Part shown: one piece after another, positions 23,418 to 35,048 of the stretch
Position numbering within the stretch: position 1 is the stretch's first letter
Layout of the letters: each line of letters starts with the position of its first letter
Assembly (NCBI GenBank): GCA_009823505.1
Contig: VZQC01005070.1
Coordinates: 4,277,570-4,341,569, forward strand
Length of the DNA: 64,000 nucleotides
Direction of reading: 5' to 3'
From: Rhizomys pruinosus
Taxonomy: Eukaryota > Chordata > Mammalia > Rodentia > Spalacidae
Notes under the pieces: generated by a model
What the model saw: only the letters and a program-made list of their open reading frames with translations
The model's database searches: none
Told to the model about the DNA's origin: nothing
Made by a program: the position numbers and the translations under genes

Positions 23418-23556
23418 TTGAGTCAGGGTCTTCCTGTAAGCCCTGGGTGACCTGGAACTCTCTATGTAGATCAGGCTGGTCTGGAACTGACAGAGAACAA
23501 CTTGCCTCTGCCTCCCAAGTTCTGGGATTAAAAGTGTGTGCTACTACACCAGGCTG
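23418..23556 (-). mobile_element. B1: B1 SINE, antisense, older
   Basis: Antisense B1: gagtcagggtcttcctgtaa, gatcaggctggtctggaact, gcctctgcctcccaagttct, ending acaccaggct. Tail-to-tail with the preceding B1, so the two could pair as a hairpin in a transcript. Confidence 0.88.
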
Positions 23557-23626
23557 TGAGATTGTCTTTAAAAAGAAAGAAAAAAGGCAATATAAGTAGA
23601 AATCTGTTGAAAGCAAGTTAATGGAG

Positions 23627-23627
23627 N
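23627..23627. other. single unresolved base (assembly joint)
   Basis: One N, followed immediately by an AAAT/AAAG-rich stretch resembling a SINE tail that lacks its SINE. It may mark an assembly joint rather than one ambiguous base. Confidence 0.6.
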
Positions 23628-23942
23628 AAATAAATAAATAAAAATAAAGAAAAATAAAGAAATAAAACAAATGATAGAGGAAAAAATCTTCACTCAAAAA
23701 ATGGAGCTGACAAATAAATAACACGTCTTGTAATTAATTTCAACAAGTAGGAAATGGTAGAGTTCAAAAAGCTAAAAACAAGTGAAAGACTGAGAATAGA
23801 AATAGAGATTAGGACTCCACGGAAAGAATCCGTGGAAGAAGGTGAGAAAAGAGAAGAGTCAAAGAAAGAAGGAAGGAGGGAAGAACAGGCAGTGTCATTA
23901 TCGCTAACTGGGGCTCTGACTGCACTTGATTAAGAAGTGATG

Positions 23943-24168
23943 TGGGGCTGGAAAGATGGCCTAGCGGTTAAGAGCTCTTACTGCTCTTGCAAAGGATCCG
24001 GGTTCGATCCCCAGCACCCACATGGTGGCTGAGAACCGTCTTTAACTCCATTTCCAGGGGAATCCGACACCCTCTTCTGACCTCCGTGGCATTGCAGGAC
24101 ATGGGTGCACAAACCTACTCAGACAGTACACTCATACACATAAAAAAAAATTAAAAAATTAAAAAGAG
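23943..24168 (+). mobile_element. B2: B2 SINE, young-looking
   Basis: Well-preserved B2: tggggctggaaagatggcct, A-box region ctagcggttaag, B box gggttcgatccc, body tttaactccatttccagggg (single-unit type), tail catacacataaaaa. Flanks aagaagtgatg and agagttgatg are similar. Confidence 0.95.
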
Positions 24169-24224
24169 TTGATGAAGATATGTTAACAAGAGTTATATTC
24201 TGAGTTTTTTATATTTTATTATAA

Positions 24225-24367
24225 TTTTTTTTTTAATTTCCACATGTGTCTGCACATGTATGGTACAGCTAACTGTTAGGAGTATGTTCCGTCTTTCCAT
24301 AGTATGGCTTACAGGGATCCAGCTCGGGTCGTCAAACCTGCTGGTAAGTGCCTTTATTCCCAGCCCA
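24225..24367 (-). mobile_element. old tRNA-type SINE, antisense
   Basis: Weak match to an antisense B2/B3-like SINE: cacatgtgtctgcacatgta, gggatccagctcgggtcgtc, aacctgctggtaagtgcctt, ending ttcccagccca. Heavily diverged. Confidence 0.45.
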
Positions 24368-25296
24368 AGAAGAAATACATTTTTGAAAATTGCATCTATT
24401 CAGTACTCTTCAAATCTCAGTTGAAAAAAAATATATTTTTAGAGAATATATGAATAATATTTTATCTATTTCCTACTGAGATATTGAAAATATTTTTCTC
24501 AGAATAAATTTTAAAATTCATCAATTTCTCAATCAGATCACATTGGGTCCCATATGGCACTGATACACTAATTCACATATTTAGTTTGATGCTTGTCAGC
24601 GTTGTAAGAGATGGGGAATATACAGACTAATAGAATTTCCTCCATGTATACAGACGTTTTATAGGATGTAACCTGTCAAAGACTTAGTTTTCTTTCTCTG
24701 CAAATGAAAAGGGAAATTTTCTTTTTCAGGCTAAGAAATATTATGGCATTGCTATTAAGCTTTAGGGGTATCTGTATGTGTGCCTACATCCTAGGGGGGG
24801 TATTTTTAATAGTATTTACTGGAACTAACAATTCCTTTTCTTTTGCACCTTAAATTATGAGAGTTTATAGCCTAGTTTTGATGCACTTTTAGATACAACT
24901 TTTTTTCTTCAAAACATGCAATGTGGGCTCTAAATTCATGTTTGCCTGGCTGATATTCATTATATAGTGTACTTGTGACAAACCAATGTGTGTCAACTTA
25001 AAATCTATTCAGATGATATTTTGTATATAATTTTAATAAAATTTTAGAAAACAAAAATGCATTAGTATTTATCAATGTATATTAAAATGCTATTTATGAA
25101 GTTAGAGCAAGTTCACTTTGGTAATTATATATGATATATGCAGAAAAAATTTTAAAAATATATTGTATGATGTGTAAATATTTTCAGAAAATGAACATTA
25201 TTTCTATTATGTGTGAAAACTCAAGCAATAAAAAATTAAGATATTTAAGAAGAATAAATCTATACTATTAGGGATTGAAAGCATAATTAGAAACAA
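24368..25296. other. AT-rich unique DNA
   Basis: Very AT-rich, no repeat family recognised. Confidence 0.45.
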
Positions 25297-25481
25297 AAGA
25301 GTGATTTTTTTTTTTTTTTTTTTTTTTTGCTTTTCTAGACAGAGTCTCCTTGTAGCCCCAGCTGGCCTGGAGCTCACTCTGTAGACCAGGCTGGCCTTGA
25401 ACTCACAAAGATCCGCCTGCCTCTGCCTCCCAAGTGCTAGGATTAAAGGCGTGGGCCACCACGCCCGGCAAGAGTGATTTT
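25297..25481 (-). mobile_element. B1: B1 SINE, antisense, with TSD
   Basis: T tract, then gacagagtctccttgtagcc, ggagctcactctgtagacca, ending ccaccacgcccggc. The flanking repeat is agagtgatttt (left copy at about 25298, right at 25471-25481). Confidence 0.95.
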
Positions 25482-25493
25482 CTAATATAAGAA

Positions 25494-25763
25494 GTAAAAC
25501 TTCAGGGGCTGGAGAGATAGCCTAACAGTTAAGAGCACCGACTAATCTTGCAGAGGACCCGGGTCGATCCCCAGCACCCACATGGCGGCTAAGAACCATC
25601 TGTAATTCCAATTCCAGGAGAACTCCAGTTCCAGGGGAATCGAGACCCTCTTCTGACCTCCGTGAGATTGCACGACACGGGTGCACAAACCTGCATGCAG
25701 GCAGTACATTCATACACATACATAAATAAATAAAGTTAAAAAAAAAAAGAAATAAAACTTCAG
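25494..25763 (+). mobile_element. B2: B2 SINE, two-unit body, with TSD
   Basis: B2 at 25505-25752 with head ggggctggagagatagccta and both 17-nt body units (attccaattccaggag then aactccagttccagggg). taaaacttcag flanks it at 25494-25504 and 25753-25763. Confidence 0.96.
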
Positions 25764-26093
25764 TTAGTAAAATTTGGTAAACAAATAGGAAATAGGGGAC
25801 GGTGTGAGTGAAAGAACACAAAAGATGGACTGCAAACGAATTTTATTCATAGGAAAAGCTTTCACCCTCAACCTTGAAAAGAGACGGGCATTTAGCATCA
25901 CAAATTGAGTCTTTTTTTTTTTTTTTCACATGTAAGGTTAGCAAATACTGAAGTGCTGCTGGTAAATTCAGTTTAGGGAAGAGAAGGAAAGCAAAGGAGT
26001 TGTGTTACACAGATGTCATGTCACCCAGCATAGAGTGGAGGATGATCTGGCATGAACTACCAAAATGAAAAGATGCATAAAAGCTTTGATCTA
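25764..26093. other. unique non-coding DNA
   Basis: No repeat recognised apart from a T run at about 25913-25926. Confidence 0.4.
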
Positions 26094-26310
26094 GGGACTG
26101 GAGAGACGGCTCAATGATTAAAAGCACTGGCTGCTCTTGCAAAGGTCTGATTCCCAGCACCCACACGGTGGCTAAGAACTGTCCATAGTTTCAGTTTCAG
26201 GGGATCTGTCACCCTCTTCTGACCACTGTGGGTACTGTACAACATGCCTGCACTTACATACATATAACACTCCTACACGTAAAATGAAATAAAAATAATA
26301 AATAAAACAT
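26094..26310 (+). mobile_element. B2: B2 SINE
   Basis: Head gggactggagagacggctca, gctgctcttgcaaagg, gattcccagcacccacacgg and A-rich tail; older single-unit type with a short deletion before the B box. Confidence 0.9.
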
Positions 26311-26327
26311 AGAGATGAGCTTGATTC

Positions 26328-26520
26328 AGGGCTGGTAAAAGGGTTCAGTGGTTAAGAGCACTTGGCTGCTCTTGCACAGGACCAGGGCTTGATTCCCAGA
26401 TCCCACATCGTGGCTAACAACCACCTTAAACTCCATTTTTAGAGGGTCCAATGATTTCTTCTGACCTCTGCAAGCATCTCAGGACATAGGTGCACTTACA
26501 TACATACATTCTCACACTCG
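26328..26520 (+). mobile_element. B2: B2 SINE, diverged
   Basis: Head gggctggtaaaagggttcag, gctgctcttgcacaggacca, cccacatcgtggctaac and a tail of cttacatacatacattctc. Directly downstream of another B2 in the same orientation; the copies differ enough to be separate insertions. Confidence 0.88.
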
Positions 26521-26584
26521 TGATGTTGTACATATAGAAACACAGACTTAAACATTGTGTCAGGACCTCTAACATGCATTATGT

Positions 26585-26925
26585 TTTCTATAGCTCGGAT
26601 ATGAAGTGTTCCCTGAAAGGGAAGTCTTAGCATTACTTTGGTAGGTTCTGGAAACTTTATGAGACGTATCCTTGCTGGAAGAAACAGGACACTGGGTTTG
26701 TACATATTGTTCCTGGCCCTTTTGTGTCCCTGTTTCCTGTCCACCTTGAAGCAAGCCACTCCTGCCTCAGTCTTTCCACTGTCATGGTGTCCTGCCTCAC
26801 CACAGGCCCGGAAACAATGGAGACAAGGAGTGCAGAGCAAAGCCTCTAAAACTGTGAATAAATCTTTCCTCTATTTCATTTGTTACGTCTGACACTTGCA
26901 AGAGCAATGGGAAATCTACGACATT
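26585..26925 (+). mobile_element. probable MaLR-type LTR, sense
   Basis: Has the layout of a MaLR LTR: gctcggatatgaagtgttcc near the 5' end, tgtgaataaatctttcct (polyadenylation signal) and a final gcaagagcaatgggaaatct. Diverged; boundaries approximate. Confidence 0.5.
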
Positions 26926-27125
26926 TTCTTCATAGAGTGAAGAGTTTTTGCCACTGTCAGAAAAAAAGAGGCAAAGCTTTGTTTTGATAGGAACATGTAA
27001 ATATATATTATTAGACATTTTAAGACTATAAGGAATATTAGTGTGAATTTGTATTATGTCTTATGGTGGTGAAGAATAGCAAGGGAAGTTGTTGTCAGAA
27101 TCATTGTATGTGAATATGGCATCTG

Positions 27126-27390
27126 TAAAAAATACAGAAGGCGGGGCTGGAGAGATGGCCTAGCGGTTGGGAGCGCCGACCGCTCTTGCAGAGGACCCGG
27201 GTTCAATCCCCAGCACCCACATGGCGGCCGAGAACCATCTGAAACTCCAGTTCCAGGGGAATCCGAGACCCTCTTCTGACCTCCGCGGCATCGCACGACA
27301 CGGGTGCACACACCTGCACGCAGACAGTACATTCATACACATACCGAAATAAATAAAAAAATAAATAAATAAATAAAAAATACAGAAGGC
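27126..27390 (+). mobile_element. B2: B2 SINE with perfect 17-bp TSD
   Basis: Very well preserved B2 (27143-27373): ggggctggagagatggccta, A box, B box gggttcaatcccc, gcatcgcacgacacgggtgc with intact CpGs. taaaaaatacagaaggc is repeated exactly at 27126-27142 and 27374-27390. Among the youngest insertions in the window; single-unit body type. Confidence 0.97.
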
Positions 27391-27444
27391 ACCAGTGATA
27401 ATATTGCGTCATGATGAAAAAAAAGAGGCAGGTTCATTTTTCAC

Positions 27445-27760
27445 TGAATGTACTGTTTAAAACATTTAATTTGGGGAAATCACACACAATGTGTTTTTAT
27501 CACATTCTCACCTTCTCCCCCAATTCCTTCTAGTTCCACCCTCTGCACTCTACCCATTCAAATTTGTGTCCTCATCCCTTAAAATCTCACCAAATCCAAT
27601 TAATTTTGTTCGTATAGTATTGCATGTGTGGCCATGCACTGTAGAATGACGGAGCTACCAGAGATCACACTCAATAAGTAGTAATCCACTCTCTCTCCCA
27701 TCAGCTATCAACTACCAATAGTTTCTCAACTAGAGGTAGGAAATTGTGCCCCCCCCCACA
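27445..27760 (-). mobile_element. L1: L1 3'UTR fragment, antisense
   Basis: Landmarks of an older antisense L1 3'UTR: ccttctagttccaccctctg, gcatgtgtggccatgcactg, catcagctatcaactaccaa, followed by a C run and CA repeat. Confidence 0.6.
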
Positions 27761-27769
27761 CACACACTC

Positions 27770-27825
27770 TATGCTGGGAATGTAGCTCATTTATAGAGTC
27801 TGCTTAGTATTCACTGAATGCATTT
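27770..27825 (+). mobile_element. ID-like SINE remnant
   Basis: Short match to the head of the tRNA-Ala-derived ID element: tgctgggaatgtagctcatt, tatagagtctgcttagta. Too short and diverged for certainty. Confidence 0.4.
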
Positions 27826-27854
27826 TCTATCTCTATTTTTTCCTAAAGTGTGTA

Positions 27855-28021
27855 AGTTTTTGCTTGTATGTATGTGAGTGTATCCATGTGTGCAATGCCT
27901 GTAAAGCGCAGAAGAGGAAATTGGATTACCTGGAACTGGAGTTGTAGGTGCTAGGGGCAGAACCTGAATCCTCTGGCATAGCAGACAATGGTTCTAAACA
28001 CTGAGCTAGCTCTTCAGGCCC
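27855..28021 (-). mobile_element. B2: B2 SINE, antisense, diverged
   Basis: Antisense B2: gtatgtgagtgtatccatgt, gcagaagaggaaattggatt, cctggaactggagttg, ending gagctagctcttcaggcc. Confidence 0.82.
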
Positions 28022-30109
28022 TTCTTTCTATCTCTAGATTGTACTTCATTGATATATATATCACCCATTCCTCCTCTCTTTCCACACCTAAAAGCATATT
28101 ACTTATAGGACAGAAATAAAATGTCAGAAGCAAACATTTAAGCCATTACACCACTGCAGGGTTCAGTAATTGCGCCATGGTAATTAGGATATCTCATTAA
28201 TCATATTATGCAATTAAAAATGAACATTTGCCTATGTTTAACCCAAGAAGAATCAAGTCAGAGTAATGAAGAGGGTATCTGAATATATTTATATAGATGT
28301 ACAAGTTATATACATATACAAATATATGCATATAATTTTATATTCAAATGAATGTAAATTATAAATTAATTAATGTAAATTTAAAATAATATAGCATATA
28401 TACATAAATTACATATATGGTTCCCCGGTAATTCCTATATGTACACTGAATCAAAAAAAACATAAGGTTAGAGTAGTCAGAGAAGTCTTCATGGATGATG
28501 CAGAACTCTGATTTTTGCAAGGTGAGTCTGCCCTAGTAAAGGAGAATACGAACAGGCTGAGACTGACTGAAGTCAGACATCTTAAGTTTCTGGCTAAATG
28601 AAATAAAAAGAGGATAAGAGTTAGACAAAGGAAAGATAGTAGTATTGTGTATAGTTGAATATTCTGTAAGTAAAACAGTAAAAGAGATTTAATATATTTA
28701 TTATAATCGTTATTGCAGGAGCAGACATGTTGGTGGCATAGCGGTTAAGATAAATACTTAAACTCATTCAAAATTGTAGCTGTTAAATTTCAATGCATAA
28801 ATGTTATACTTCTCAGTATGACTAACCACACACAGCATTAAAATGCCTTTTGCATTTTAGAGACTCTGCCCACTGTCAAGCTAACAGGACCTTACTGGTT
28901 TTATTTTCAGACAGAAAAAGTTGACACTTTCTTGGGCAAGGCTACATTCTTCAGCACACAGAGAAACCAAAGGTGATAGAAAGGAACTCACTTATTCTTA
29001 AGGCTGCAGGTGTACACCAAGTGTCTGACACGGCTCATCAATGAATATTTTGACTGAATTTTAATAATGTTCCTTTAGGAAGATTTTGTAAGTCAGTCAA
29101 ATTCAAGCCCGTGGAAGGATGTTAAATGGAATATTTCCCTCCTCTCCTTAGGTACGTGTATGAAGCATTTTCAATTCTTATTTTTAAAAGGCTTCTGAGA
29201 TCTGCCTGTGGCTATGCCCTACACTCAGAGAAATGTTTAGGCTAGAAATTCAATGAATCTGTTTACCTTAATTCCCTTCTGCTGGCAACTGTATTATTTA
29301 AATCATGCCACTATGTAACTAATTTTTGACTCAGTGATAAAGTTTCCTGTTTGAAAAAAAAAAAAAACAGATTCTGTAATTTTATTGTGTGTTCTAGAAA
29401 GTAGCATTTCCAAATGCTTAGATTAGAATGTGATATATTATGGTCACATTTATTCTTTCAAAATATTCACAGTGACACTTGCAGGCAAAGTGGTTGTCAC
29501 ATGGGAGAACAAAGTGGAATGGCAAGCTTTTAAAGTTACGCTTCCTGGGTCAGGCTTGAAGGACGCATCTAGTGAAGAAAAGATATGGTCTCAAAGGTCA
29601 AAGCCATTTCTATGCACCTTGAAGTAGAAGAGGTCAAAGTGAAGAGACATACACTTCAAGGGCACACTGAAACTTATATTAATACCATAGCACACTGAAG
29701 TCACCTGCAGAAAGGGAGTCCCAGGGGCAATGTTGGAGACAGAAAGTGTATTACACTTGGTAAGATTACTTTAGCCCTAAAAAAATAAAGCACAGACAAG
29801 AATTTATATCTTTTGCTGGTTCCAACTCCTATCACAGTGTCCGCAAATTTTAAGTGTACATTGTTGAGCAGAGGCATCTCTTCATCATGGAAGAAGTATA
29901 CCCTAAAACAACCCCCTAAAGATACCAGCAGACATAGACTGTATTTCTATGTAGACTTTCTTGGGACAAGCATCAAACTGGTTCAAGCATAACCTTACCC
30001 TGGCAAGAAGGGCCGCTTCTGACACTTTGTGTTCTAGAGTAACTAGCTGGGTTAATTGAGCAATCTTTTAACTCCTTTGATTGTACCAAGCCCATTGTAT
30101 TTGTTTTTT
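28022..30109. other. unique non-coding DNA
   Basis: About 2.1 kb with no confident repeat. 28140-28240 has several ATTA-core motifs (ggtaattagg, attaatcat). A short tRNA-like piece near 28735 (ggcatagcggttaaga) may be a B2 head remnant. TA-rich near 28290-28420. Confidence 0.5.
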
Positions 30110-30215
30110 AAAACAGATGTCCACTGTGTAACACAGGCTAGCCTCAAACTAGCTAGCCTCTGACCGTAGCCACTCAATGCTGCGATTAGAGTATGTGCTG
30201 CCATAGCTGGTCCAC
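30110..30215 (-). mobile_element. old B1-like SINE, antisense
   Basis: Diverged antisense B1: gtgtaacacaggctagcctc, ctcaatgctgcgattagagt, atgtgctgccatagctgg. Confidence 0.55.
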
Positions 30216-30267
30216 CTTTCTACATAAAAATAAAAAGTGTTCTTTTACTGATTGAAAGGTGCTGGAA

Positions 30268-30420
30268 GCCGGGTGTGGTGGCACATCCTTTAGTCCTAGC
30301 ACTTGGGAGGCAGAGGCAGGCGGATCTCTGTGAGTTCAAGGCCAGCCTGGTCTACAGAGTGAGTTCCAGGCCAGCTGGGGCTACAGGGAGACCCTGTCTC
30401 AAAAAGACCAAAAAGAAAAA
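30268..30420 (+). mobile_element. B1: B1 SINE
   Basis: Well-preserved B1 from gccgggtgtggtggcacatc to ctgtctcaaaaagaccaaaa. Opposite in orientation to the older B1-like element just upstream. Confidence 0.95.
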
Positions 30421-30529
30421 ATTTTCATTTTTGGTATTGTTTCATTCACTACTTTATGAAAATATTTTCTATGCAAATAATTGAAATATAAGTAGCATGA
30501 CAAAATGGACTATTATTCTACATGCACAC

Positions 30530-30595
30530 ACATACACAGAGAGACAGGGATATAGAGACAGAGAGACAGAGACAGAGAAAGAGAGAAACACAAGG
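30530..30595. repeat. (GAGACA)n-like purine tract
   Basis: Imperfect gagacagagag repeats of about 65 bp. Confidence 0.75.
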
Positions 30596-30968
30596 ATAAC
30601 AGAGATTCAGCACAGTGTGTCAAAGTCTTTCAATGGAAACAATGAGAAGCAGAGCCAGTAATTTTCACAGAATTAGTTCAATGTATAGGTATTCCAGTTC
30701 TCAGTAGATCTACATAAGAAAATTTGTTCTTCACAAGGGGATTCCTACTAGAACTCATAGAATTTCTACTAGAACTCACACAACTGGTTGATTCAGTTCA
30801 TCGGGGAAAACAGGAATGAAAAAAAATTCTGTAGTCACATGTCAGAATGGAGAAAGGCAGGCACTCAAACACAGGGACAGACTCCATCATTATCCCCATG
30901 GCCAGCAATGCAATCACGATTTATTTCCTCCACATCACTTTCAAAAATAGGTTCATCAAATACCATTT

Positions 30969-31204
30969 GACACTAATTTCTTTTTTTTTTTAATTTTATT
31001 TATTTCTGTATGTGTATCAATGTACTGTCTGCATGCAGGTCTGTGCACCCGTGTCGTGCAATGCCGCGGAGGTCAGAAGAGGGTCTCGGATTCCCCTGGA
31101 ACTGGAGTTCTCCTGGAACCGGAGTTTCAGACGGCTCTCAGCCGCCATGTGGGTGCTGGGGATCGAACCAGGGTTCTCTGTAAGAGCGGGCGACACTAAT
31201 TTCT
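30969..31204 (-). mobile_element. B2: 5'-truncated B2 SINE with TSD, antisense
   Basis: Antisense B2 (30982-31191) of the two-unit type. It ends at ctctgtaagagcggg and lacks the outermost tRNA head (about 35 nt, including the A box). gacactaatttct flanks it at 30969-30981 and 31192-31204, so the truncation happened at insertion. Confidence 0.93.
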
Positions 31205-34200
31205 GTAGTTTGGTGAAATACTTATTCCTGACTTTTTAATTACATGTTATCAGTGACATATTTGTATTATTTTAAAAAATAGAATACTAATTTTTGGGGG
31301 GTTTGAGATCTTGCTGCAGAATTCATTCAGAAAATGGGCGAGATGGATGTGATCACCACTAGATGTCACTGTAATCAGACCGTATTCTGGGATACATTTT
31401 ATTTTCTCGTATTTGCAGTCTTCCTGGACTGTTTAGGGAGAAATTCTTCCTGATACACTGATTCCATCTAATCTCTTGTTTGCTTGTTTAGTGAAAGGTT
31501 GCTAACTGGTAAATTTACATCCTTTCTTATGTTCCTTTGCAAATAAGCAAAACAATTTTCTTTACAGGAAAATCACAGCACAGGGATTTATAATTTGTTA
31601 CCATTTTATTAATTAGGTGATGGTGTCTTGCCGAGTCAGTTTATTATTTCTTAAGAAAGATCTTGTAGTGAGTTTGTGTCTCATTAGAGAACTGCAGGGC
31701 CAGACAGATTAATGCACATATGCTACAACATTAATTAGAGAGTCAGATTTTTCACACAATAGATAATTTGATTGTGACAATGGAGACAGCAATTAATTGA
31801 GTCTCCTTTAGAGAGTATCCACAGGGTCTGAGTTGAAGAGAAAGCCTGCTATGATTTTCTCCAGTCAAATGCAAAGGGACCCTAGAATTATATAGGATTA
31901 CTATTATAAAAATTTCAGAGATTTCTTTTTGCTCAGTTGGTTTTGGCTTCTCATCCATTCTCCCATCTTAAGCAGAAATTTCAATAAAACCCCTGAGCAG
32001 CGGTGTATATCAGTATATAATATGTGGTTCAGTGGAAATTTCAGCAATTATAATGCAATCATATTTCATTGTACAAATTTGCTTAATGCATTTTGGCCAA
32101 CAAAGAAACAGACAACTGAACTATCCAGTAGATTTTCTAGACCACATTTCCTTTTCAAAATATATCTCCTTAAATCAAGTTACAAAAGCTGTAGCTTAAT
32201 TAAGAATATCAGCAATCAACAGCTGAAATGACCTTAATAATAGACATGTGAAGTCAGAGTAACAGAAGAGACTGAGTAGTCAAACTTCCTTGTTAGCTGA
32301 CATTTAAAAATTCACATTTTAAAAGTGACATTTAACAGATGAGATGACGATGCAAATGAAATCTATATTTAGGGAGGGGTGAAAAACAGCATCTAATTTA
32401 TCATGATTATAGGTTCTGTTCTACCTGTGGAAGTTCAGCTTAAGTTTGCCTAGTTCTTTATAAACGTATCTCTTTCTCTCTCCTCTCTCCCATTTCCATC
32501 TCTCCCATCCTCTACTCTTCCCTTCCAGTATGATCTTGTCTTATCCCCCCACCCCCAACTCCTTTCCCTTTTCCTCTCTTTGTTCCTCTCTGCAAGTAGA
32601 AGTCAAGGACATGGCTCCTTTTTAATCTACCTCCACCCACAATGGCTACATGAGGAGCTGAGAAGCAGGCTCTGCCCAGACTGCAAGTGTTCCTCCACCC
32701 ATATTTCCCTTCATTGTCAAGAACCTAAGATGGAACCACAGAGATGAGCCTACTCAGTTTACAGAACCAGGAGAGATGTTAAGTTGCTAGTTTAAATGGC
32801 TAGATTTTAATGTGGCTTGGCAGAGACTCAGTAGGCTACTTCTTTTTGAAGCAAAATGAAAGGACAAGTCTAAGGACTTCCACAGGCACAAAAATGCCAA
32901 AAAAAAAAAAAAAAAAAAAAAAAAAGGCCTTTGATTTTTCAGTCTTAAGTATATGTTTAGAAGGATATTCTTTCTCATCTTATCAGATGAATGCTTTTAG
33001 TTTTTTAATAAATCTGGCCACAGAGTTACATTTTTCTTTCTTGTGTGTCTTGCTTTTTTCTATTTGTTATTTTCACAAAGCTGGTTTGCTTTGTGATTAT
33101 TTCAATTTTAAAGAGGATGTCAAAGACCTAGTGCTGACACGTGGTTAAAACTGTACCAGTTTTATTGTATGAATGCGCCTATGGAAGAAACTGAACATAA
33201 AACATTTGTGGTTTTCCAAATTGGTAGCAGCAGCATCAGGCCCCTCACCTCTCCTTTCTAGCATTCTCAAACCTGAGCAAACATTGGAGCCTTCTGGAGT
33301 TCTGTTAGCACACAGATTCTTTTTCCTGAGGCTTGACTTTCACCTGAAATGTATTCCTGTTAAGGTAAAATAAATTGAATAGTAGCAACCCTCAAGGATC
33401 TTGCAGTGTTCCCTGTCTTTTAGCCTCCTCTTCCCAGTTCCATCAGTCAGCTCCTTTCACAAAGTCACCACACAAAGCTAGGCAGACCTACTGCTTCTCC
33501 ATACACCACCGTAAAGAAATGTCAAGGAAAGATGACTCATGATAGGCTGCCCCCCCACACACACTTTTCTCCTTCCCAGCTCCACTCAGTGAGATTTATC
33601 CTTATCATAACAAATACAATTTAAAAATTCTGAACTAGAGCCAGACAGTGACATTTATACATTTATTTTCAAGATCTACTGGCCTAACTGTGAACAAGTT
33701 TTGACAAATGCTGCCATTGGGCATTGGTGATGGAGAAGTTACTTGGTTGCAATGTGTCTATTTGCATATTGAACTTTCCTGTCCAAAATGCCTCATATTT
33801 GCTTATTCTCTCAATCTAGTCCAACAGCTCTCTATTTCAGGCGGTCACTACTCCTCTCCTCTCTTAAAAATGATCCCCCTTATCAGTGGGCCTGCATCTG
33901 CCTGCCCTCACATCCAGCTCCCTTTTTGCAGATTAGTTTATAGCTCTCTTATATGCTGATGGCTGTTTGTGGCTTAGGGCAGTTGCAATGGTCAGACTAC
34001 ATCTTCAGCTCCACCTGGATTTTTACCTTTAGCTCTATAAATCTGTATTTGTAACACTCCTTTGCTAAAATATTTTAGTCCTTACAACTACACAGTCTTT
34101 TGAAGAACATTTTCTTAGCCCAGATCTTTCTTCCTTCCCTCCCTCCTTCACTTCGTAAGCACCCACCATTTCTGCCCCTTCAAAAGTCAAAATTAATTCT

Positions 34201-34334
34201 TTCAACATTCCTTGGATATTACAAGTATACCTGTCATAGTTTAATCTTGTACGCCCCCCCCCTTTGCAGAAAGAAGATAGCTTAAATTTTGTATTTATGT
34301 ACCTATTTCTTTTTAGAGTGGGAATTCTGTGACT
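31205..34334. other. repeat-poor unique DNA, candidate conserved non-coding
   Basis: Over 3 kb with no recognised SINE, L1 or LTR. 31600-32230 is rich in ATTA-core and TAATTA motifs (cattaattagagag, gcaattaattgag). A pure A run sits at about 32898-32926. C-rich and CA-rich short runs lie at about 33550 and 34252. No coding region recognised. Confidence 0.5.
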
Positions 34335-34600
34335 TGTATCTGATTTTAACTTTATTTTTTTAATTTTATTTATTTTTATGTGTATCAATGTATTGTCTGC
34401 ATGTATGTTTGTGCACCCGTGTCGTGCGGAGGTCAGAGGAGGGTCTCGGATTCCCCTGGAAGTGGAGTTCTCCTGGAATTGGAGTTACAGACGGTTCTCA
34501 GCCACCATGTGGGTGCTGGGGATAGAACCCGGGTCCTCTGCAATTGCAGTCAGTGCTCTAAACCACTAGGCTATCTCTCCAGCCCCTGTATCTGATTTTA
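34335..34600 (-). mobile_element. B2: B2 SINE, two-unit body, TSD, antisense
   Basis: Antisense B2 at 34349-34586 ending in ctatctctccagcccc. The target-site duplication tgtatctgatttta is at 34335-34348 and 34587-34600. A short deletion removes the segment between gtcgtgc and ggaggtcag. Confidence 0.96.
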
Positions 34601-34785
34601 TATACTGCATGCCTGTGGTTTTTTTTGTGAAGTGTTGGAACAAAAAGCAGTGAGACAATATACACTTGAAGGAATGAATAGAGCATTTCTAAAATGCCAG
34701 TATTTCTACATGAAATTTGATCTATTCTTTTTTGTGCAGCATGGTCTTCTAATGTTTTAGTTTAAGTTTGTCAAGCAAAACAGGG

Positions 34786-35012
34786 GGGTGGAGAAATGGC
34801 TTAGAAGATAAGAGCATGGGCTGTTTTTGCAAAGGACCCAAGTTTAGTTTCTAGCACCCACATGGTGCCTAGCAACCACCTGTAACTCTAATTCCAGGAG
34901 ATCTGATGCCTTTTTCTGGCTTCTGTGGCCATTTCTTGATATGGATGCACTTACATATATCCAGGAAAAATATTCCTACACAGTAAAAACTAAAGAAACA
35001 GTAAATAAAATA
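34786..35012 (+). mobile_element. B2: B2 SINE, diverged
   Basis: Head gggtggagaaatggctta, gcaaaggacccaag, tagcacccacatggtgccta, tail of AATA repeats. Its A-rich tail abuts the antisense L1 that starts at about 35026. Confidence 0.88.
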
Positions 35013-35048
35013 TTTTATTTTTAATATACTACCTTTATTGATGTTTCA

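Noticed and set aside
27143..27230. tRNA gene
   Set aside because: A and B boxes are present, but they belong to the tRNA-derived head of B2 SINEs, and the cloverleaf is not intact.
28719..28770. tRNA-like or SINE head fragment (ggcatagcggttaaga)
   Set aside because: Too short to separate from chance; at most a B2 remnant.
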